NCBI GenBank assembly: GCA_016763355.1
Contig: JAESTY010000163.1
Coordinates: 1 to 11,554 of the forward strand
Reading direction: 5' to 3'
Origin: Immundisolibacteraceae bacterium
GTDB lineage: Bacteria > Pseudomonadota > Gammaproteobacteria > Immundisolibacterales > Immundisolibacteraceae
Length of the DNA stretch: 11,554 nucleotides
Under the pieces are notes generated by a model. That model was not told where the DNA came from. It made no database searches and saw only the letters and a program-made list of their open reading frames with translations. Below are positions 6,694-11,554 of this stretch, one piece after another. Positions within the stretch are counted from its first letter, which is position 1. Every line of letters starts with the position of its first letter. The translations under genes and the position numbers were made by a program.

Positions 6694-8046
6694 ATGACTG
6701 CTCACCCAGACCCGAGAGACTTTAAGGCACTAATCGACGACCGCCCCGATGAGGGTGTGTTCAGAGTTCACCGGGATGTCTATCTTGACCAGCAGCTGTT
6801 CGAACTTGAAATGGCGCGTGTTTTTGAAGCCACCTGGGTGTTTATTGGTTTAACCAGTGAGGTCGAGCAACCCCATGATTTCATAACCCGAAACATCGGC
6901 CGTCAACCAGTATTGATTACTAAAGATGAGCAAGGTGAGATTCGTGGGTTTTTGAACAGCTGTCGTCATCGCGGCACTTTGCTGTGCCCCAGAGCTAGCG
7001 GTAATAAAAAGTTTCATGCCTGCGCTTATCACGGTTGGACATATAGCAGCAGTGGGGCCATGGTTAATCTGACTGACCAGCAAACCGGTCAGTATCCGGA
7101 GGACTTTAATCAGCAGAACCATGACCTGGTGCCGATTCCGCGGCTGGAAAGTTACCGAGGCTTTCTGTTTGGTTCGCTCTCCGTGCAGGTGCCGAGCCTG
7201 AGTGATCATCTTGGTGGTGCTAAAGCATTAATCGATCTGGTGGCTGATCAGGCACCGGATGGACTGGAATTTGTATCCGGCGGCTCGCGCTACACCTTCG
7301 ATGGTAACTGGAAACTACAGTTTGAAAACGGCCTTGATGCTTATCACTTTGCCTCGACCCATGCATCGTTCGTGGATATTGTTCGTCAGCGTCCACCCCG
7401 GGATGTTCCTGAGCATATCCAGCAGTTTTCAACTGATGATCACCGCATTGTTGCGGGTACGGTGAGTTTTGACCGTGGTCACGCCATGTCATGGTCGAAG
7501 GGCGCCCCAGGACAGGATCCGGCCGGCCGGCCGTTGCCTTATGACCAACAGAACTTTGAACGGGTTAGGGATGCGGTCGGTGAAGACCGACTCAGCTGGA
7601 TGTTGCGTCAGCGTAATCTGACCATCTTCCCCAACCTGCAAATCATCGATATCCAGTCGTTGCAGGTGCGCACCTGGGAACCCTTAGCCGCTGACAAAAC
7701 TCGGATGGTGTCTCATTGTCTGGCGCCAAAAGGCGAAAGCCCGGAGGGGAGACGGTTTCGTATTCGTCAGTATGAGGAGTTCTTTAACACCGGAGGGCTC
7801 GCCAGCTCAGACGACAATGTTATGTACGAACTCAGCCAGGCTGGCTTGTCAGCCACGCTGGCAGGCACTCCTCAGGGGTTTTCCAGAGGCATGGCTGCAG
7901 AGCCGGCGGATTCGAGTTCCTATAGTGGACTATCGCTAACCGCCGCCCGAAAGACTGCCAATGAAGCGGGTCTCGGCTTTGGCGATGAAACCGGTATTCA
8001 TGCCGGTTATCGGGAATGGCTCAGACTGATGGAGGCCGGAGAGTGA
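6694..8046 (+). CDS. Rieske aromatic ring-hydroxylating dioxygenase, alpha subunit (benzoate/anthranilate class)
   Basis: This 450-residue catalytic subunit adds O2 across an aromatic double bond to form a cis-dihydrodiol. The Rieske [2Fe-2S] ligands are Cys90, His92, Cys110 and His113 (CRHRG...CAYHGW). The mononuclear iron site is Asp215 (electron bridge), His218 and His223 in NGLDAYHFASTH, with the acid ligand in SSDDN (Asp373 or Asp374). Blocks such as GVFRVHRDVYLDQQLFELEM (21-40), IGRQPV (68-73), ESYRGFLFGSL (152-162) and TFDGNWKLQFENG (201-213) closely resemble benzoate, toluate and anthranilate 1,2-dioxygenases (BenA/AntA). This makes an aromatic acid a plausible substrate, although subfamily does not fix it. 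The start is ATG 6694, with AAAGG about nine bases upstream. The beta-subunit gene follows immediately. No ferredoxin or reductase lies in the window, so electrons must come from elsewhere. Confidence 0.95.
   Translation: MTAHPDPRDFKALIDDRPDEGVFRVHRDVYLDQQLFELEMARVFEATWVFIGLTSEVEQPHDFITRNIGRQPVLITKDEQGEIRGFLNSCRHRGTLLCPRASGNKKFHACAYHGWTYSSSGAMVNLTDQQTGQYPEDFNQQNHDLVPIPRLESYRGFLFGSLSVQVPSLSDHLGGAKALIDLVADQAPDGLEFVSGGSRYTFDGNWKLQFENGLDAYHFASTHASFVDIVRQRPPRDVPEHIQQFSTDDHRIVAGTVSFDRGHAMSWSKGAPGQDPAGRPLPYDQQNFERVRDAVGEDRLSWMLRQRNLTIFPNLQIIDIQSLQVRTWEPLAADKTRMVSHCLAPKGESPEGRRFRIRQYEEFFNTGGLASSDDNVMYELSQAGLSATLAGTPQGFSRGMAAEPADSSSYSGLSLTAARKTANEAGLGFGDETGIHAGYREWLRLMEAGE
8038..8041 (+). promoter_or_regulatory. 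Ribosome binding site fixing the beta-subunit start
   Basis: GGAG ends seven bases before ATG 8049, while a longer in-frame ATG at 8016 has no comparable site and would overlap the alpha gene by 31 bp. This supports start 8049. Confidence 0.75.
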
Positions 8047-8048
8047 CG

Positions 8049-8552
8049 ATGGAAACTCAATTCGATGCCACTGCAATCGCTACCCAGCTGCTCTATCGAG
8101 AAAGTAAATATCTAGATCAGCGCAACTGGAACGGTTGGCTAGGCCTGTACGCCGACGACGCTACCTTTTGGGTGCCAGGCTGGCGTAATGAAGATGAGCC
8201 CACCGATGATCCTGATCAGGAACTTTCACAGATTTATCACAGTTCTCGGCGCGGGCTAGAAGAACGGGTGATGCGGGTCGAATCGGGTAAATCGGTCACG
8301 GCGATGCCGTTACCGCGAACCACTCACTTCATCACTAATATAGTTGCTTCATCAGTTGAGGTGGCGACCATCAGCGTCGAAGCCAACTGGATGGTGCAGT
8401 ATTTTCAGCCCCACCGAGGTGAGCGGCTGGTTAACTTTGGTGATTATGAATTGACCCTGCGGCGTCAGGGTGATGACTGGTTAATTACCCACAAACGAAT
8501 CTTGCTGAAAAATGACCTGGTGCCAGCGCTGCTCGATTTCTACATGCTTTGA
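8049..8552 (+). CDS. Rieske ring-hydroxylating dioxygenase, beta subunit
   Basis: This 167-residue small subunit has the NTF2/SnoaL-like cone fold and assembles with the alpha subunit into an alpha3beta3 oxygenase. It has no cofactor and mainly a structural role. Recognisable segments are NWNGWLGLYADDATFWVPGW (about 29-48), DPDQELSQIYHSSRRGLEERV (about 57-77), the family PxPRTTHFITNI-like block (about 96-107), and C-terminal WLITHKRILLKND. The ELSQIYHSSRRGLEERV stretch resembles the benzoate/anthranilate class, matching the alpha subunit. ATG 8049 is chosen over ATG 8016 because it has GGAG seven bases upstream and starts two bases after the alpha stop codon, the tight coupling expected for equimolar subunits. 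The gene ends 28 bp from a converging ORF, with no obvious terminator between. Confidence 0.93.
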   Translation: METQFDATAIATQLLYRESKYLDQRNWNGWLGLYADDATFWVPGWRNEDEPTDDPDQELSQIYHSSRRGLEERVMRVESGKSVTAMPLPRTTHFITNIVASSVEVATISVEANWMVQYFQPHRGERLVNFGDYELTLRRQGDDWLITHKRILLKNDLVPALLDFYML

Positions 8553-8580
8553 TGGTGGGCACGAATTGCGCTAACCAAGT

Positions 8581-8919
8581 TTATCGGGTTACCGTCAGTA
8601 ACTGGACCGGGTAATTCCCCTGAGGCTTGTGCACAGCGCTGACGGTGGTGGCTTCGATGTTCTTAAACCCAGCAGAAGCGGCTAAATTAATCAGTGTTTC
8701 TGGTTCGAATCCACAATGAAACACGCCGGTGTCTTCGGTGTAAAAGCTGCCATCTTCAGGTTCCAGGTCAGCGAGAGAGCTAAAGCCGCCGGCTGAAAGC
8801 ATGGAGTAAAACCGATCGATACGGCTGACCATGACATCGGCGATTTTCCGTACGTTTTTTACTCGGTGGCCGGTTTGTTCGTAGCTATCAGCTTTTTGCT
8901 CGAAATAATCTGCGGTCAT
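8581..8919 (-). pseudogene. Methyltransferase remnant lacking the SAM-binding core
   Basis: This 112-codon ORF looks like the two ends of a class I SAM-dependent methyltransferase joined together. Residues 1-33 (ADYFEQKADSYEQ, then HRVKNVRKIADVM) match the usual N-terminal lid. Residues from about 36 on (RFYSMLSAGGFSSLADLEPE, EDGSFY, DTGVFHCGF, LINLAASAGF) match the segment after motif III, where family members read like FHxLLxPGGxLxxADLDxEDGSFH. The roughly 90-110 residues expected between them, with the glycine-rich motif I and the acidic ribose-binding residue, are absent, yet the frame is intact. Full-length relatives are about 200 residues. No Shine-Dalgarno is visible before ATG 8919. 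It is most likely a decayed gene with an in-frame internal deletion. A real small protein of changed function cannot be excluded. It lies 32 bp downstream of the next minus-strand gene. Confidence 0.7.
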
Positions 8920-8951
8920 TGACTGAGTTCTGGCGGGTGGTTTAGAAAAAG

Positions 8952-9359
8952 TTACTGGAAATGTACTGGATTTCCGTCCCTGTCCAGAGCCAGGTATTTG
9001 GATAGGTCTCTTCCTTCACGAACCGTATCGATCATGGTCTCAATGGGTTTTTCTGCATCCTCAGCGCTTGGTGGCGTGCCGTTAGTGCCGGAAAGCCCGG
9101 CTATCAGAACAATCTGCCAGTCTTTGTCCATCATTTCTGATTCGGTCACCAGTTCGTCAAAGGAGCCTAATTCATCCAGGGTTTTATCAACAGTCATGAT
9201 GGGCGCTAGCTCACCGCCGCCGCCAGCATGAAAATTAGCTTCTTCTTCTTGGTTGTGGTCTTCAGGCAGAGAGGCCCGTAAAAAAACGAATAATAATCTC
9301 TGCGGTTCAGGTTGTTGTTTGGCGACGGCTTTAAGCGAGTCGAAATCGGTGATGTTGAT
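8952..9359 (-). CDS. Conserved small protein of the family labelled 'ribonucleotide reductase subunit alpha', apparent ATC start
   Basis: Read from ATC at 9359 the frame gives 135 residues beginning (M/I)NITDFDSLKAVAKQQPEP, then QRLLFVFLRASLPED (21-35), a Glu-rich piece, AGGGGELAPIMTVDKTLDEL (45-64), DWQIVLIAGLSG (about 80-91), PSAEDAEKPI and a C-terminal LALDRDGNPVHF. This pattern (QPEPQRLLFVF, GELxPxMxVDK, ALSGxxGxxPSxEDA, FDRDGxPV) is what I recall for a proteobacterial family of about 130 residues whose database name refers to ribonucleotide reductase. It has none of that enzyme's catalytic features, so function is unknown. No ATG, GTG or TTG occurs between the in-frame TAA at 9363-9365 and ATG 9197. 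ATC 9359 sits seven bases after GGAG, exactly where relatives begin with Met-Asn. Starting at ATG 9197 would leave 81 residues and drop the conserved first strand. No signal peptide or membrane segment is seen. Confidence 0.72.
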   Translation of the reverse strand: MNITDFDSLKAVAKQQPEPQRLLFVFLRASLPEDHNQEEEANFHAGGGGELAPIMTVDKTLDELGSFDELVTESEMMDKDWQIVLIAGLSGTNGTPPSAEDAEKPIETMIDTVREGRDLSKYLALDRDGNPVHFQ

Positions 9360-9490
9360 TTTTTAGCTCCGTGTAACTATTTAAGGTAGTCAGGTTTTCT
9401 GACCCTGGTGAGGACTGCTAAAGACCTAATAGGGCACAACTGTGTTTGGCGGCAATAATTTGAATTTGCTCAGCCCGATAGCATGCCTGG
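9360..9490 (-). promoter_or_regulatory. Leader between the sensor kinase gene and the ATC-start gene
   Basis: This 131-bp gap could hold a promoter for the small conserved gene. A modest match on the minus strand is TTGCCG (9455-9450) and TATTAG (9431-9426) with an 18-bp spacer. A short hairpin, GTCAG/CTGAC with a five-base loop (9389-9403), lies in the leader some 20 bases before the ribosome site. Neither is strong. No rho-independent terminator for the kinase gene is visible. Confidence 0.3.
9367..9370 (-). promoter_or_regulatory. Shine-Dalgarno ahead of the apparent ATC start
   Basis: On the minus strand GGAG is followed by seven bases (CTAAAAA) and then ATC at 9359-9357. The spacing is optimal for initiation at that ATC. 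A minus-strand TAA lies within the spacer, so no longer frame can be used. Confidence 0.65.
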
Positions 9491-11317
9491 CTAGGATAAC
9501 GTTTTTAGCCTGGTTGAATTACTCAGTAATTCGATGAGCCGTTGGTTATCAAATGGCTTGGTGATATAGCCGTCGGACCCGAGCGCTTTTAGTTCGTCAA
9601 TGTCGGTGCTCATGGCGCTGGCGCTGACTATGACGACTTTAATTTTAGCCGTTGTTGGGTTTTCTCGTAGTCTGGTCAAGACTTCGCGACCACTTAACAC
9701 GGGTAAATCTAGGTCGAGCAGCACCAGGTCGGGAACATGCTCCAGGGCTGCTTGATAGCCTGTTTCTCCATCAGCAGCCATGATTAATTTTAGATTTGGA
9801 AATGGAGCAAGGATTTCACTTAACAGCTGCTGAGTAATGAGGTTGTCTTCGATATAGATGATGGTCAGATCAATATCGGTTACCTCAACAGGCGAGTCCA
9901 CTAGCGTTTCTCGATTGTTGTTCGATTTAGTGAGTTCGGTTGAACCGAGCGGTAGTTCGACCCAAAAGGTGCTGCCCTCGCCAGCAATACTGGTGACACC
10001 AATGGTGCCGCCCATTGCCGTTGCCAGTTGTCTGCACAGGGATAAACCGATGCCGGCGCCAATAATATCTGACCGGGCTGAGTCAAGTCGTTCAAAGGGT
10101 TGAAAAATCAGTTCTAGATTGTCAGCATCAATGCCGGTTCCAGTATCTGTAATAGCAAGCTTTAATCTATCAGAGGGTTCCAGGCTGCCGGTAAGCGTGA
10201 CCTTGCCGCCAGGTTGGTTGTACTTGATCGCATTTGAGGTCAGGTTGAGCATGATTTGCTTTAATTTTTTTTCATCGAGATAGCCGAAAATCGGCTTGCT
10301 CCAGCTGATATCAACCTGAATTTCGACACGATGATCTCGGGCTAGTGGGGCGAGCATTTCCCCAACATCCGTTATAAGCCCGGCAATACTCACCGAGTCA
10401 TAATTCAGCTCGAAACTACCAGCCTCTACCCGGCTAATATCGAGAATGTCATCGATCATACCCCGGAGGTGTTCACTGGCTTTTTTTATATGGTTTACCC
10501 GTTCCAGATTGTGGCTATTGAGGTCAGCTCGCTGAAGTAGTTCACTAAACCCAAGTATCGCTGTCAGCGGTGTACGTAATTCGTGATTCATTGACGAAAG
10601 GAACACAGATTTCGCCCGGTTGGCTTTTTCAGCCTGCTCTTTAGCTACCACTAGCTCGTTGGACAGTTCGATGCTCCGCTGCAACGCGTTGCGAGTCAAT
10701 CGACTAACCGTATTCACAAACAGAAAATAGAACAGCACGATGACCCCCAATGCGGTTCCCTGCACAGGCTCGGTTAAGAAAAGCCAGGTCACCAGCGGCA
10801 GCAAGGTCGCGCAGGAATAGGCAAGAAATAGTCTGGGCAATACCGAGAGGGTTGCGGTTGCTCCACAGACGCTCGCCAGCATGATCATAATCACCGGCAG
10901 AAATTCATCTCCGGCAAACGGAGAAAATAACCAGACAGACAAGCCCCAGATCAATGCAGACAAGGTCGACCAGAAACAGAGCGAGGCTTGCCAGTAGCGC
11001 AATGACCGTTGTGAAAGTTTTTGTTGGAAAAATTGGCGGGTTAATTTGATCCTCACCGCTGAGATAATAGTGATGCAGATCCACCAGCCCAACAGAACAT
11101 CGGTGGGTACCTGCTGCCAGAGCAGGGCAACTAGTAGGGTAGAAAGCAGGGTGACGAGTATTAAGGCGCGAGGCACGCTAACGTAAACGAATTTCAGAGA
11201 CTCAAAGCCAATTTCTAGATAGGCAGCTGCGGGTTGGTTCGAGTCCACCTGGCTATTGTTTTGTTGAGTTTTCTGAACAAGATCTGGTGGCTGCATAGGG
11301 ACGTTATTGTATCCCAC
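9491..11317 (-). CDS. Membrane hybrid histidine kinase with C-terminal receiver
   Basis: This 608-residue inner-membrane sensor kinase carries a cytosolic N-terminal tail of about 48 residues, then about six hydrophobic helices (roughly 50-69, 73-90, 112-132, 140-160, 163-181, 188-204) with only short loops. A coiled-coil linker (about 212-236) leads to HisKA with phospho-acceptor His245 in SSMNHELRTPL. The ATPase domain shows N-box Asn362 (NLTSNAIKYN), G1 DTGTGI (391-396), F-box FQPFERL (405-411) and G2 GAGIGLSLC (420-428). The receiver has acidic Glu490/Asp491, phospho-acceptor Asp535 (LLDLDLP), Ser569 region VVIVSASA and Lys587 (TKPF). All catalytic residues are present. There is no PAS or large periplasmic domain, so sensing is probably by the membrane helices. 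The GTG at 11317 has a weak AAGG site; ATG 11296 is an alternative. No partner Hpt protein or DNA-binding regulator is adjacent, so its output is unknown. Confidence 0.93.
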   Translation of the reverse strand: MGYNNVPMQPPDLVQKTQQNNSQVDSNQPAAAYLEIGFESLKFVYVSVPRALILVTLLSTLLVALLWQQVPTDVLLGWWICITIISAVRIKLTRQFFQQKLSQRSLRYWQASLCFWSTLSALIWGLSVWLFSPFAGDEFLPVIMIMLASVCGATATLSVLPRLFLAYSCATLLPLVTWLFLTEPVQGTALGVIVLFYFLFVNTVSRLTRNALQRSIELSNELVVAKEQAEKANRAKSVFLSSMNHELRTPLTAILGFSELLQRADLNSHNLERVNHIKKASEHLRGMIDDILDISRVEAGSFELNYDSVSIAGLITDVGEMLAPLARDHRVEIQVDISWSKPIFGYLDEKKLKQIMLNLTSNAIKYNQPGGKVTLTGSLEPSDRLKLAITDTGTGIDADNLELIFQPFERLDSARSDIIGAGIGLSLCRQLATAMGGTIGVTSIAGEGSTFWVELPLGSTELTKSNNNRETLVDSPVEVTDIDLTIIYIEDNLITQQLLSEILAPFPNLKLIMAADGETGYQAALEHVPDLVLLDLDLPVLSGREVLTRLRENPTTAKIKVVIVSASAMSTDIDELKALGSDGYITKPFDNQRLIELLSNSTRLKTLS

Positions 11318-11554
11318 GCGCTAGAGCCTTAACGCTAACAACCGGATGAAGATTGTTGCGCCGGGGCCAATGCTGGTATTGCCCAGGCTCAACCGCAGAG
11401 CTCAACTGCAGAGCTCAACTGACAGACAGCAGCATTTTTCACCAGGTGAAGCCTGATGAATTAACCACTCTAAATTAATAGTGGCTATTTTTTTAAAGTC
11501 TGAGATTTTCAGCCAAAACTTGTGAGCAGATCTTTGCCAGTGCTATATTCCTAC
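11318..11554. other. Upstream region of the sensor kinase, no gene seen
   Basis: These 237 bases contain no convincing coding frame. They hold the 13-bp tandem repeat described separately, an imperfect hairpin (CACCAGG/CCTGATG, 11440-11458) and a 5-bp stem followed by seven T (11465-11494, plus strand). The kinase promoter probably lies here, but I could not place it. Confidence 0.4.
11387..11421. repeat. 13-bp tandem repeat, 2.7 copies
   Basis: GCTCAACCGCAGA (11387-11399) is followed directly by GCTCAACTGCAGA (11400-11412) and a partial third copy GCTCAACTG (11413-11421). The only difference between the two full units is one C/T. The repeat lies about 70-105 bases upstream of the sensor kinase start and may be a slippage product or a repeated binding site. 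Confidence 0.75.

Noticed and set aside
7521..7533. GGCCGGCCGGCC run in the Rieske alpha gene
   Set aside because: It fits ordinary codons for AGRP in a conserved frame; no sign of a cloning scar or inserted element.
8016..8552. Longer beta-subunit frame starting at ATG 8016
   Set aside because: The start lies within the alpha gene without a ribosome site, while ATG 8049 has GGAG at ideal spacing and the family-like N-terminus.
8998..9231. Plus-strand 77-codon ORF
   Set aside because: It is antisense to a conserved family protein on the minus strand; its Ser-rich low-complexity translation looks like a frame shadow.
8952..9359. Calling the small protein a ribonucleotide reductase
   Set aside because: The family label exists in databases as I recall, but the protein has no barrel, radical-site cysteines or nucleotide-binding motifs, so the enzymatic name is unsupported.
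11465..11494. Small stem plus seven T resembling a plus-strand terminator
   Set aside because: The stem is only 5 bp with a 10-base loop, and no plus-strand gene precedes it.

Overview
The window looks like chromosomal DNA of a gammaproteobacterium, probably a marine or aquatic heterotroph able to process aromatic compounds. The basis is a Rep-type DNA helicase, a hybrid sensor kinase, Shine-Dalgarno-led genes of moderate GC, and a set of aromatic-catabolism enzymes. Genus and species cannot be fixed from the sequence alone. I see no rRNA, tRNA, CRISPR array, transposase or integrase.

Left part (1-3610): the N-terminal 249 codons of rep run off the left edge on the minus strand. Upstream of it lie an AMMECR1-domain protein and a Memo-family protein, also minus strand and overlapping each other. 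Divergent from these, on the plus strand, is a radical SAM enzyme. Together the three form the AmmeMemoRadiSam set, a widely conserved trio whose biochemical role is not established. A perfect 15-bp hairpin at 3575-3610 closes the radical SAM gene and probably also the converging aromatic genes.

Centre (3629-8552): an aromatic-processing island made of two divergent units. The minus unit encodes an alpha/beta hydrolase and then a type I (VOC-fold) extradiol ring-cleavage dioxygenase. The plus unit encodes a cytosolic PAPS-type sulfotransferase followed by the alpha and beta subunits of a Rieske ring-hydroxylating dioxygenase of the benzoate/anthranilate class. Ring dihydroxylation, ring cleavage and hydrolysis could form one pathway. 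The dioxygenase's reductase and any cis-diol dehydrogenase are absent, and the sulfotransferase is an unexpected partner.

Right part (8581-11554), all on the minus strand. First comes a short ORF that looks like a methyltransferase lacking its central SAM-binding region. Next is a 135-residue conserved protein of the family usually labelled 'ribonucleotide reductase subunit alpha'. Its frame has no ATG, GTG or TTG at the expected 5' end but an ATC placed exactly behind a good Shine-Dalgarno. Last is a six-helix membrane hybrid histidine kinase with a C-terminal receiver. The final 237 bases hold its upstream region, with a 13-bp tandem repeat.

The points most worth checking are the apparent AUC start, the gutted methyltransferase, the sulfotransferase/Rieske pairing, and the intact AmmeMemoRadiSam trio.
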